From positions 1 through 64,000 of the forward strand of contig NZ_PVXO01000052.1 of assembly GCF_002995785.1 (NCBI RefSeq): DNA of 64,000 bases, in the 5' to 3' direction. This document shows, piece by piece, positions 8,084 through 15,171 of this stretch (positions are counted from its first letter, which is position 1; each line of letters begins with the position of its first letter). The translations under genes and the position numbers were made by a program. The stretch comes from Clostridium liquoris (lineage in GTDB: Bacteria; Bacillota; Clostridia; Clostridiales; Clostridiaceae). The notes under the pieces are model-generated. The model was not told where the DNA came from, made no database searches, and saw only the letters and a list, made by a program, of their open reading frames with translations.

Positions 8084-9208
8084 CTAATAAATCAACTCTC
8101 CTGCTTTATAGCCATTAGGCAATTCCTCCTCGCTTAAAAATTTGAAATTGTCATCACGCAGTATTGGTAAAAATGCTTGGTATGGAATCTTGGAAAACTC
8201 ACAGGCATAATTACTGGCTCCGAACCATTTACCCTCTTTGCTGCTCAAATTCAAATCTCTGACAAACTTCGTATAGTTTGAGCAGTCATGAACTGCTAAA
8301 TCCCATTTTTCTTCATCGGCTATTTTCATGAATTTTAGGGTTAATTTCCTGCTCCAAATTGGGGATATATAGCCGAGCCTTGCAATATACATGTTTTCCC
8401 CATAATAGTTGTCTATGTTGTTCTCATTTAAATGCAATTCTGCACAATTTATAAAGTCAAGTTTTGTATCTAAGATTGCTTGCTTTTTCTTAAAAAATCC
8501 TTGGAAAAACTCAGGGGTCATTGGAGTTTCAATACCTACATTTTTAATATATTCTTTCGCTATTCCAATATTTTCAATAACCTTATCTGAACAATTAGAA
8601 GCACCTAGATTAAAACGTATCTCATCAAGACCTGCTTCCCCTAATGCTTTCAATGTCTCTTCCGTGGCTAAAGTACCATTTGTATATAGATGTTGATGAA
8701 TCTTAGCATCACTAAATTTCTTTATAACTGAATAGTATTTTTCAATTTCCATAAATGGCTCTAAATAAACATATGCAACGCCAGTAGGTTTCTGGTGGAT
8801 GGAAAGAAGTAAATCAATATCCTTCTCATAAAATTTTGTATCCCCAATTTCCCACATACCTTCGCCAATTGGGGGAATATCCTCTAGTTCCCCATAATTA
8901 TAACAGAACTTACACTGTACATTACACTTGTTGGTTTTCCTAATTGCACCCAAACCAGTGCCCATCAGACAAGAAACACATCCCTTTGGAAATTTACTTT
9001 CATTTCCTACAAAAAAAGTTCTATTCTTCAAGGTTTTTAAGCCCCTAATTTCCGACATTAACTTATTATTTCTATCATCTATTGCTGCTTCAATTTGTGC
9101 AAAGGTAGCATAAATGATTTCTTGTTGTTTTGTCATAACTTCCTGGTCCTCTGGCAACATAGAAAAAAACTCAAACCATATCAATGCATCTTTTTTTGAA
9201 ATTTTCAT
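8084..9208 (-). CDS. radical SAM protein
   Basis: The product has 374 residues from the ATG at 9208 with GGGGAGGA upstream; a longer in-frame start at 9253 lacks a ribosome site. The radical SAM cluster motif is C95-x3-C99-x2-C102 (CNVQCKFCY). Two extra cysteines (C77, C80) lie just before it in GCVSC, and others near the C-terminus could hold a second cluster. A helical region of about 65 residues precedes the barrel. The arrangement resembles radical SAM enzymes with SPASM-like auxiliary clusters, but no substrate peptide gene is adjacent. It is an isolated minus-strand gene with no recognised pathway partner. Confidence 0.7.
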   Translation of the reverse strand: MKISKKDALIWFEFFSMLPEDQEVMTKQQEIIYATFAQIEAAIDDRNNKLMSEIRGLKTLKNRTFFVGNESKFPKGCVSCLMGTGLGAIRKTNKCNVQCKFCYNYGELEDIPPIGEGMWEIGDTKFYEKDIDLLLSIHQKPTGVAYVYLEPFMEIEKYYSVIKKFSDAKIHQHLYTNGTLATEETLKALGEAGLDEIRFNLGASNCSDKVIENIGIAKEYIKNVGIETPMTPEFFQGFFKKKQAILDTKLDFINCAELHLNENNIDNYYGENMYIARLGYISPIWSRKLTLKFMKIADEEKWDLAVHDCSNYTKFVRDLNLSSKEGKWFGASNYACEFSKIPYQAFLPILRDDNFKFLSEEELPNGYKAGELIY

Positions 9209-9294
9209 AATGTATCCTCCCCTAACTATTTGATAATACATGATTTCAACCATTGTTTCAAGTTTTTTTCATAGGCATCCCTGTGGTAGAATAT

Positions 9295-10371
9295 CTAGAT
9301 ATTCTGCAGCTCCACATTCACCATTTCAATATCAAAACCCTTATACCACTGGCTATCTGCCCATTGTTTCATATGTTGGTATTCTTTATTCTCTGGATTA
9401 CTGATAATTTTTATAAATTCCTGGAATCCACCCTCACCGCCTACATCTTCCGGTGGTGCATCGCCATGTCCATCTATACAATAGGCATAATTTTTATCAT
9501 AATCAAAAATCATATCTTCTATTTGAATAATGTGTTCCCAGTTATCTCCATAGTCGTACCTATAATTTATTCTTTTATATTTGGGCAGATACTCTGATAT
9601 TTTCACTCCATTTTCCAAAACCATAGGGATGTCAGTTTGATATTCAAAATTTTTCTCACTTCCTACAATATTAATAATTGGTTTAGTTTCATGGAAAATC
9701 ATAAAATCATGTAGGTGGTAATCTTTCCAACCAAAGAGTTTTTGCATTACTTTGTGCAATTCTTCAAAAGTAAACTTCAGAGGAACGATAACGTTACGCC
9801 ATATATCAAATTTTTCAAGTTTCATCTTTACTGACAATTTCAAAGCTTTGCACTTTATAATGGGAAGCTTGAATGTTTCATGCAATTGTTTATAGAACAT
9901 TTCATCCGGATGCATGTAGCTATCTGAATAATCAATAAAAATAAATTTATTTGCATTTTGAGATACTAAGGGCTGTGCAATACCATCTTCAGAATAGCAA
10001 TCATAAAAGATACCTGCTGCCTCACAACCTTTATTTAATCTTGCTACCAAAGTCCTATTTTGTGTTTTTGAGAAAACAATTTGCCCTGCTTCTTCCATGT
10101 ATTTATCTATAACTTCATCATTAACTCCATCTGATAAAAAAGTTTCATGAATTCCTAAAAGGATAGTGCTTTCAATATTCCTGAAATCCTTTGCTTTTAA
10201 CCCATAAAGAATTATATTATATCGGCTTGCATCATTTACAAGTACAACTGTTTTCCTTCTATTTACCATAATTACGTTAGCATGCCAAGAATATATAGGA
10301 TTCTCTGTCACCAAAAGAGATGGTTTAATACCAAGTTCATCCTGCAATTTTTTTGTACAACTTATAATCAA
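9295..10371 (-). CDS. DUF6933 and pRiA4b ORF-3-like domain fusion
   Basis: The 358-residue protein begins at a TTG (10371) that GAGGTG places at good spacing; the ATG seven bases earlier opens only two codons. The N-terminal part (residues 1-165) matches the DUF6933 pattern, with MIISCTKKLQDELGI and WHANVIMVNRRKTVVLVND. The C-terminal part (about 178-350) has the pattern of the plasmid pRiA4b ORF-3 family (WRNVIVPLKFTFEELHKVMQ, and later YDYGDNWEH). The latter family is common near mobile DNA; its biochemical role is unknown. A promoter and a leader hairpin lie upstream. Family calls are by motif memory. Confidence 0.65.
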   Translation of the reverse strand: MIISCTKKLQDELGIKPSLLVTENPIYSWHANVIMVNRRKTVVLVNDASRYNIILYGLKAKDFRNIESTILLGIHETFLSDGVNDEVIDKYMEEAGQIVFSKTQNRTLVARLNKGCEAAGIFYDCYSEDGIAQPLVSQNANKFIFIDYSDSYMHPDEMFYKQLHETFKLPIIKCKALKLSVKMKLEKFDIWRNVIVPLKFTFEELHKVMQKLFGWKDYHLHDFMIFHETKPIINIVGSEKNFEYQTDIPMVLENGVKISEYLPKYKRINYRYDYGDNWEHIIQIEDMIFDYDKNYAYCIDGHGDAPPEDVGGEGGFQEFIKIISNPENKEYQHMKQWADSQWYKGFDIEMVNVELQNI

Positions 10372-10401
10372 AACATATCACCTCATTTCCCTCCAAGCAA
10401 A

Positions 10402-10431
10402 AAACAAGCCATTATCTGCACTAGCTTGTTT
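10402..10431 (-). promoter_or_regulatory. leader hairpin with T-run before the DUF6933 fusion gene
   Basis: On the minus strand, AAACAAGC (10431-10424) pairs with GCTTGTTT (10409-10402), and TTTTTT GC follows, so it has the look of an intrinsic terminator. It lies between the promoter at 10475-10503 and the start codon, so it may attenuate the downstream gene. Confidence 0.4.
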
Positions 10432-10474
10432 ATATTTAATATGTTATATATGCTGGAACCTCTATTTTAAGCAA

Positions 10475-10503
10475 ATTATATCATATGCAAATAACTTAAA
10501 CAA
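10475..10503 (-). promoter_or_regulatory. promoter of the DUF6933 fusion gene
   Basis: On the minus strand, TTGTTT (10503-10498) and TATAAT (10480-10475) are 17 bases apart, about 105 bases before the start codon. Confidence 0.5.
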
Positions 10504-10513
10504 TGCATTATAT

Positions 10514-10556
10514 AAAAAAGGCTGCAAAATGTTAAAAGCATTTGCAACCTTTTTAT
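10514..10556 (-). terminator. terminator after the cupin gene
   Basis: A stem formed by GGCTGCAAAATG (10520-10531) and CATTTGCAACC (10539-10549) is flanked by A and T runs on both sides, so it can stop transcription in either direction. It lies 23 bases after the cupin stop codon. Confidence 0.8.
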
Positions 10557-10578
10557 GTAAAGCATTATAAACTTTTAT

Positions 10579-10914
10579 CTATTTCACAGCACTTTTTTGA
10601 GGGTTAGGTGTTTTTATCACATAAACAGAAAATACACAATCCTGGTTGGCTTCCAAAGCATGTGGAACTTGGAGCGGACTAACCACAATGTTCCCTGCCT
10701 CAACTATTTGTGTCTCTTCTCCAATTGTAATGCTTCCACTTCCTTCTATTACCTGAAAAAGAACATTTACCGGGGTCTTATGGGAAGGAACCTTTTCCCC
10801 TGGCTCCATAACCAAATTAACAATACCTATTTCCGGCATGTCTATAATAGGCTTGCCTTTTACACCCCAACCAGTCTTCTTGAATGGCAGCTCATTTACT
10901 TTAATCACTTTCAT
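10579..10914 (-). CDS. small single-domain cupin
   Basis: The 111-residue protein is one cupin_2 barrel. Motif 1 region: PGEKVPSHKTPVNVLFQVIEG, in which only one of the usual two histidines is present. Motif 2 region: GNIVVSPLQVPHAL, with the conserved histidine. Small cupins of this kind bind a metal and often act as isomerases, sugar- or sulfur-compound binding proteins, or redox sensors; no reaction can be named. AGGAGG precedes the ATG. The promoter overlaps an FNR-like box (11035-11048), so control by the nearby FNR-type regulator (11651-12397) is likely. Confidence 0.7.
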   Translation of the reverse strand: MKVIKVNELPFKKTGWGVKGKPIIDMPEIGIVNLVMEPGEKVPSHKTPVNVLFQVIEGSGSITIGEETQIVEAGNIVVSPLQVPHALEANQDCVFSVYVIKTPNPQKSAVK

Positions 10915-11020
10915 TACATATTCCTCCTATATATTTAATAATATTTATCCGATAACAACTAACCTAATATGCAGAAAATGCATATTGCTATATGATTGAT
11001 AGCTTTATTATGGCATTAAT

Positions 11021-11049
11021 ATTATATGATTTCCTTGACGCAAATCAAT
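11021..11049 (-). promoter_or_regulatory. cupin promoter overlapped by an FNR-like box
   Basis: On the minus strand, ATTGAT (11049-11044), a 17-base spacer and TATAAT (11026-11021) form a promoter. TTGATTTGCGTCAA (11048-11035) covers the -35 and part of the spacer. It matches the FNR consensus TTGAT-N4-ATCAA in nine of ten positions. A box in this position would normally repress. Confidence 0.55.
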
Positions 11050-11096
11050 TTTTCAGAAGTTCTGTGAATTTTGTGCATTGCCGAAAAAGTTTTTAG

Positions 11097-11612
11097 TTAT
11101 TTATGTTTCGGGAACCAAGGAATACATCTGTTTACTCTAGACTTATATTCTCCATATTCCTCTCCGAATATTTTCTCCATGGGTTTTTCTTCTTTTTTCA
11201 CCAGCAATGTCATAACTCCCCAATAAATAATAATTAGCGGAAGAAGAAACAGGTTATTTTTCCAAAAGATAAATCCCATAACAATAAAAGTGATTCCTGT
11301 ATATAAAGGATTCCTCACCAATGCAAAAACACCTTTTGTAATTAGCTTATTGTTCCTTATATTTTTAAATAATTTGCCACTTTTCATAGTCTCTATGCAT
11401 AAAAAAGCACCTAAAACAAGCATGATGCTACCAATAACCCACATTGTCATCCTTAGAGATTCAAAATAACCTCCCGATAAATATCCCGCCTTTGAAATAT
11501 GAATGCCAACAGCTGCTAATAAAATAATGATTGTAACATAGCAGGGTCCAACGCCAAGGTATGACATCCTATTTCTATTTTGAATCTTATACATATCATC
11601 AATACCTTCCAT
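11097..11612 (-). CDS. isoprenylcysteine carboxyl methyltransferase-like membrane protein
   Basis: The 171-residue protein has four or five membrane helices and the C-terminal ICMT/PEMT signature: GVFALVRNPLYTGI at about residues 104-117, then KPMEKIFGEEYGEYKSRV. This end binds S-adenosylmethionine in the family. Bacterial members methylate small membrane-embedded substrates, but most are uncharacterised. Two close in-frame ATGs (11612 and 11594) are both plausible starts. It is transcribed in the same direction as the FNR-type gene upstream (39 bases away), so they may share a transcript. Confidence 0.75.
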   Translation of the reverse strand: MEGIDDMYKIQNRNRMSYLGVGPCYVTIIILLAAVGIHISKAGYLSGGYFESLRMTMWVIGSIMLVLGAFLCIETMKSGKLFKNIRNNKLITKGVFALVRNPLYTGITFIVMGFIFWKNNLFLLPLIIIYWGVMTLLVKKEEKPMEKIFGEEYGEYKSRVNRCIPWFPKHK

Positions 11613-11650
11613 CCTTTTGAAATAAATATTTTTTGAGAATCACTGGCTAG

Positions 11651-12397
11651 TTAAATCGATTGTAGCCCCTCTAAATCCAGAATTTTAATTTTTTTGTTTG
11701 AAATCTGTTTGATGTATCCCGTCTCTTCCAAATCAGCCAATTTTCTGCTGATTGTTTCCGGTGTTGTTCCCAAATATGAAGCCATATCTTTCTTGTTCAT
11801 TGGTAATACAACCTCCATGGATTGTTTCTCATCATCCAAACACTCAACCAAAAACAGCGCTATCCTTGTTTCAACCTTCTCAGTGGCAAATCCTGTAGCC
11901 TGTTTTTCTGACTGCTCAAGTCTACTTGAAAACTCAGCCAATATCTTTATTGAAATAGAAGGATATTTCAATAAAAGTTGTTGCAACTTGGAACGCCTAA
12001 TTGTGCAGACACTGGTTTCTTCTATTGCCTCTGCATATTCTTCATGCACAGTTTCGCTGAACAAAGCCAGTTCACCTGTAAAATCCCCAGGATGCAGAAT
12101 CCTCAGCAGCTGTTCTTTTCCAGATTCAGAGAGCCTGTATATTTTAATTTTTCCCTTACTTACGATATAAAGTGAGTCTGATTTATCTCCTGCAGAATAA
12201 ATATTTTCTCCTTTTTTGTAGGAAACCGGATATGTCACAGCCATAATTTCATCCATTTGTTCTTTTTCTAAGTGATTGAAAATCGGCACTAGAGATATAC
12301 ATGTTTCATGCCTTTCACCATGCTGGTGATAATGGATATGATCATAAGGCCCCTGTTTATAATCTTGCCTTTGAATTTTTCCTTTGTTTTTACTCAT
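11651..12397 (-). CDS. FNR-type transcription regulator with His-rich N-terminus
   Basis: The 248-residue protein starts at the ATG at 12397, with AGGAGA upstream. Residues about 36-155 form a cyclic-nucleotide-type sensor fold, and 170-240 a winged helix. The recognition helix reads PETISRKL, which has the E-x2-S-R contacts that read TTGAT half sites in FNR. The usual N-terminal cluster of four cysteines is absent. Instead there is a histidine stretch (H20, H22, H24, H26, H30) followed by C33, which could bind a metal or heme. It is probably redox- or metal-responsive. A matching FNR-like box is found before the cupin gene. Confidence 0.8.
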   Translation of the reverse strand: MSKNKGKIQRQDYKQGPYDHIHYHQHGERHETCISLVPIFNHLEKEQMDEIMAVTYPVSYKKGENIYSAGDKSDSLYIVSKGKIKIYRLSESGKEQLLRILHPGDFTGELALFSETVHEEYAEAIEETSVCTIRRSKLQQLLLKYPSISIKILAEFSSRLEQSEKQATGFATEKVETRIALFLVECLDDEKQSMEVVLPMNKKDMASYLGTTPETISRKLADLEETGYIKQISNKKIKILDLEGLQSI

Positions 12398-12564
12398 ATA
12401 AAATCTCCTATTCCAAGCATACTTCTCCATGGAATTATTTTGCATTCACCTCACCATATTAATATCTATTATATCCATTTACAAATATTACTCAAGCACC
12501 TATATTCCCTAAAACGGAATATCGTAAATTTAGCTTGCCATAACCGTAGTAAATGAGCAAAATC

Positions 12565-13284
12565 TTACTCCTCAATATACTCAATTGCATTAACAGGACA
12601 AGCTTTGATCATATTCTGGAGTTTTTCCTTGTCAATTGTAGTTTTGTCATATGTTTTAATCATTGCCTTTCTCCCTTGTATTTCAAAAATCTCTGAATAA
12701 TTTTTAGCGCATAAAGTGCATCCCATGCAAGCATCACGGTTTAAACTAAGCCCTGTCTTTGTTACTGTTTCACCCGGCAAATCCTCGTCTTTAAGCACTT
12801 TAGAAGCAATCCAAGAAAAAATAATTATTGCAATAACAGTTAGAATCCAACGAATAGCCATAAATTTAGGTCCCAAGAATTTAGTTTCATTTAAAAGCAT
12901 TGGAACTTTAATTACTGCCCATGAACTTAAAATAATAATGATATTTCTAATAGATGCCCCTTTTTTATGCAGCATAACACACATTGGGAATGCGGCATAA
13001 ATAGGACCTGCTGAAATACTGCCAACTACAAAAGCAAGGAACACTCCTTTAGCTTTTGCGTCTTTCCCTAAAAATTTCATAATCTTTTCTTTTGGCACCC
13101 ACATATCTAAAAGTGCTGTAAGTACAAATATAACCGGCATAATCATTAACATTTCTTTTATATAATAGCCACTATTTTTAATTGATTCTATGCCCATAGG
13201 TGGTTTTATTATAAACATTATTATATATGCCAAAACAACTAAAAATAAGAATAAGTTCTCTTTTATTTTATTTATAACCGTCAT
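12565..13284 (-). CDS. permease (UPF0718/ArsP-like half) fused to a ferredoxin domain
   Basis: The 239-residue protein has five or six membrane helices over residues 10-165, with the SAGPIYAAFP segment typical of the DUF318/ArsP permease family. It ends with a small 4Fe-4S ferredoxin domain: C186-x2-C189-x2-C192 and C229-P. The full family has about 300-350 residues in two halves; here the other half is the gene at 13281-13763, with a 4-base overlap, so the permease is split. The ferredoxin tail faces the cytoplasm if the family topology holds, and may couple transport to redox state or bind the cargo. The substrate is unknown; thiol, arsenical or sulfur compounds are possible. Confidence 0.7.
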   Translation of the reverse strand: MTVINKIKENLFLFLVVLAYIIMFIIKPPMGIESIKNSGYYIKEMLMIMPVIFVLTALLDMWVPKEKIMKFLGKDAKAKGVFLAFVVGSISAGPIYAAFPMCVMLHKKGASIRNIIIILSSWAVIKVPMLLNETKFLGPKFMAIRWILTVIAIIIFSWIASKVLKDEDLPGETVTKTGLSLNRDACMGCTLCAKNYSEIFEIQGRKAMIKTYDKTTIDKEKLQNMIKACPVNAIEYIEE

Positions 13285-13763
13285 ATAATCACCCCCATCA
13301 CCAGTGCGATAATTATTGCAGACAAAAAGCTAAACCCGTTACGGATAGCGGTAAACTTTGCCCCAAACTCTTTTTTCTCAAGTGGAAATGTCACCACACC
13401 AACCATTGTAAGAGTAGTCAAAAAAGCTACTGATGGCACTATGCCAACCCCTGCATTTACTAATGTTCCTACTAATGGAAAGGCAATAAATGCAGGAACT
13501 AATGTAATGGTTCCAAGTATGGCCGCTGAAACCGTTGCTAGTAAAACAGATTGCTTGCCAACAAAATTCGCAATTTCTGTGGGTGGTAGTAATGTTAAAA
13601 TTAGTCCTATGGCAAAAATAATAGAAAATATGCTTGTTGCCATTCCTTTCCCCATACCAAAAGCCATTTTAAGTGCTTGCTTTGTTTTGGTTTTATCTTT
13701 TACCAATGAAACCCCAAGAAAAATCAAAGTACCAACCCAAATGGCCATCGTGAAAATATCCAT
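13281..13763 (-). CDS. permease half protein (UPF0718/ArsP-like)
   Basis: The 160-residue protein has four or five membrane helices and the LVPAFIAFPLVGTL segment, which mirrors SAGPIYAAFP in the downstream half. AGGAGG lies before the ATG. It overlaps the next gene by four bases (ATGA), so the two halves are translated together and presumably pair in the membrane. The promoter faces that of a divergent Crp/Fnr regulator (13871-14515), which probably controls it. Confidence 0.7.
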   Translation of the reverse strand: MDIFTMAIWVGTLIFLGVSLVKDKTKTKQALKMAFGMGKGMATSIFSIIFAIGLILTLLPPTEIANFVGKQSVLLATVSAAILGTITLVPAFIAFPLVGTLVNAGVGIVPSVAFLTTLTMVGVVTFPLEKKEFGAKFTAIRNGFSFLSAIIIALVMGVII

Positions 13764-13806
13764 GTATAAATCCTCCTATATATTCATTGAAATTATTTTA
13801 ACACCA

Positions 13807-13850
13807 TGTTTTGCAAACAAATAGACACATAAGTTTCTTTTTGTTATAAT
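13807..13850. promoter_or_regulatory. divergent promoter region of permease and Crp/Fnr genes
   Basis: For the plus-strand regulator, TAGACA (13822-13827) and TATAAT (13845-13850) are 17 bases apart. For the permease, TTGTTT and AATAAT on the minus strand are also 17 apart and start in the same region. TGTTT-TGC-AAACA (13807-13819) is a small inverted repeat that could be the regulator's site. Confidence 0.45.
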
Positions 13851-13870
13851 TAAAATAAAAAGGTGAATTT

Positions 13871-14515
13871 ATGATTGAACATTTAAAAAATCTACCTCAC
13901 CTTCAAGGTGTAGATTCAAAAATAATAGAAAATTTAGTTATGGACAAGCAAATTCTTCAGCGTTCATATAATAAAGGAATGACAGTACACGAACAATATA
14001 CTGAATGTTATGGCATGGACATTGTTCTCTCGGGGAAATTAATAGCCTATTCCCTAGCATCAAATGGTTCTGAAACAATTGTATTTGAATTTAGTAAGCA
14101 TAGTATTATTGGTGCAAATCTCTTATTTGGAGAGCAAAATAAATATCCCATGAATATTTATAGCATTACTGATTGTAGCATTTTCCACATTTCAAAAGCA
14201 GCAGTTAACGAACTACTGAAAGAATATAGTTTTGTTATGCAATTTGTGAGATCACTATCTTTAAACTCCCAGGGAATGAATAAAAAGATTGCTATGTATA
14301 CTCAGAAATCTTTAAGAGAAAATTTAATAGATTATTTTGCTGCACTTTCTGTAGTCCAAAAATCTAAGACTATCATTTTACCTATTTCAAAAAAACAACT
14401 TGCTGACCATTTTGGCGTTCAAAGACCATCACTTTTCCGTGAATTAAAGCGAATGAAAGATGATGGATTAATAGAAGTTGATAATAGGAAAATTGCGCTT
14501 AATTTCCTTGATTAA
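13871..14515 (+). CDS. Crp/Fnr family transcription regulator
   Basis: The 214-residue protein has a sensor barrel (about 15-130) and a C-terminal winged helix with the recognition segment GVQRPSLFRELKRM. This differs from the E-x2-S-R type of the FNR-like protein at 11651 but is close to that of the regulator at 27760 (GIQRPSLSRELNKM). No N-terminal cysteine cluster is seen. It is divergent from the split permease/ferredoxin pair, with a 107-base shared promoter region, so it most likely controls that pair and itself. AAGGTG precedes the ATG. Confidence 0.8.
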   Translation: MIEHLKNLPHLQGVDSKIIENLVMDKQILQRSYNKGMTVHEQYTECYGMDIVLSGKLIAYSLASNGSETIVFEFSKHSIIGANLLFGEQNKYPMNIYSITDCSIFHISKAAVNELLKEYSFVMQFVRSLSLNSQGMNKKIAMYTQKSLRENLIDYFAALSVVQKSKTIILPISKKQLADHFGVQRPSLFRELKRMKDDGLIEVDNRKIALNFLD

Positions 14516-14559
14516 CAAAAAACACCCTATCAGGCTTGTTGAATTGAAAAGAATATCAG

Positions 14560-14572
14560 TTTGTGTCAAGTT
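14560..14572. repeat. partial copy of the insertion-sequence-like end
   Basis: TTTGTGTCAAGTT matches the outer 13 bases of the 43-base repeat at 20175-20217 in the same orientation. The match stops abruptly and a dispersed repeat begins 15 bases later, so this looks like an old junction. Confidence 0.4.
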
Positions 14573-14586
14573 CTAGTAGAATAATA

Positions 14587-14616
14587 TTTACATTTCCTTA
14601 CAAGTGCCTGACCCCC
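14587..14616 (-). repeat. dispersed GGGGTCAGGCAC repeat, minus orientation
   Basis: It contains GTGCCTGACCCC preceded by TTTACATTTCCTTACAA. This flank is shared with the copies at 25180, 27758 and 38748. It lies ten bases past the stop codon of the DsrE-like gene. Confidence 0.7.
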
Positions 14617-14625
14617 CATGTTTCT

Positions 14626-14976
14626 TTAAGGTTTTATATAAGCGTATCCTTCTGCTTGTTTATTTATAAGTTCTAAAACTCCAACAGGGACTATATCTAC
14701 GCACTCCATTAAATCTTCTTTTTTTATACCATATGAGTTTAATGCATTATTACAAGCAACAAATTTAACTCCTTTACTATTCAGTTTTTTCATAACTGAA
14801 ATCTCAGAATTTAAATCTACATTTATAGTATAAAGCTTAACTGCTTCTGAGTTAGCCATAACTTCAATATTACACTTTTCAACATCTACAGCATGTAATA
14901 AATTACTTACATTCTTTAATAATAGCTTCCATTTATTCAATTCATCTATATGGAATATAACTTTAATTTCTCCCAT
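14626..14976 (-). CDS. DsrE/DsrF-like protein
   Basis: The 116-residue protein starts at the ATG at 14976 with GAGGTG upstream; the in-frame extension to 15036 crosses the promoter. It has the alternating strand-helix pattern of the DsrE fold (IKVIFHIDELNKW at the start, VKFVACNNALNSYGI near residue 80). A cysteine sits at C81 in the place where DsrE-type sulfur carriers keep theirs, followed by the usual xALxxxGI. Such proteins bind or transfer persulfide sulfur. Its position beside the permease/ferredoxin and Crp/Fnr genes would fit sulfur handling; this is inferred. Confidence 0.7.
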   Translation of the reverse strand: MGEIKVIFHIDELNKWKLLLKNVSNLLHAVDVEKCNIEVMANSEAVKLYTINVDLNSEISVMKKLNSKGVKFVACNNALNSYGIKKEDLMECVDIVPVGVLELINKQAEGYAYIKP

Positions 14977-15073
14977 ATCAATCACCTCTTTTCTATTTAC
15001 TATTCTAGTATTCAACTTATACAATATTTTTATCACAACTGTTCATTTCTCTAAATCTAAAATACCTTTTAAC

Positions 15074-15082
15074 TACATTATA
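15074..15082 (-). promoter_or_regulatory. extended -10 promoter of the DsrE-like gene
   Basis: On the minus strand, TGATATAAT gives an extended -10 (TATAAT at 15082-15077). No good -35 is seen. It lies about 100 bases before the start codon. Confidence 0.4.
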
Positions 15083-15171
15083 TCATTTTTATGACATAAT
15101 TCTTATTTTTTTAAAAGATCCTTTGCGTTATAAGATTAAGTATGTATGACGGAGATAAAGGTACGTTTTCC

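Noticed and set aside
9253-9597. Plus-strand frame with hydrophobic translation opposite the pRiA4b-like domain
   Set aside because: It is antisense to a well-supported gene, with no ribosome site; the hydrophobicity comes from the complementary codons.
10425-10470. AGAGGTTCCAGC in the leader of the DUF6933 gene, similar to the start of the preQ1-I riboswitch
   Set aside because: The pairing CCTCT segment and the A-rich tail of that riboswitch are absent, and the gene is not linked with queuosine.
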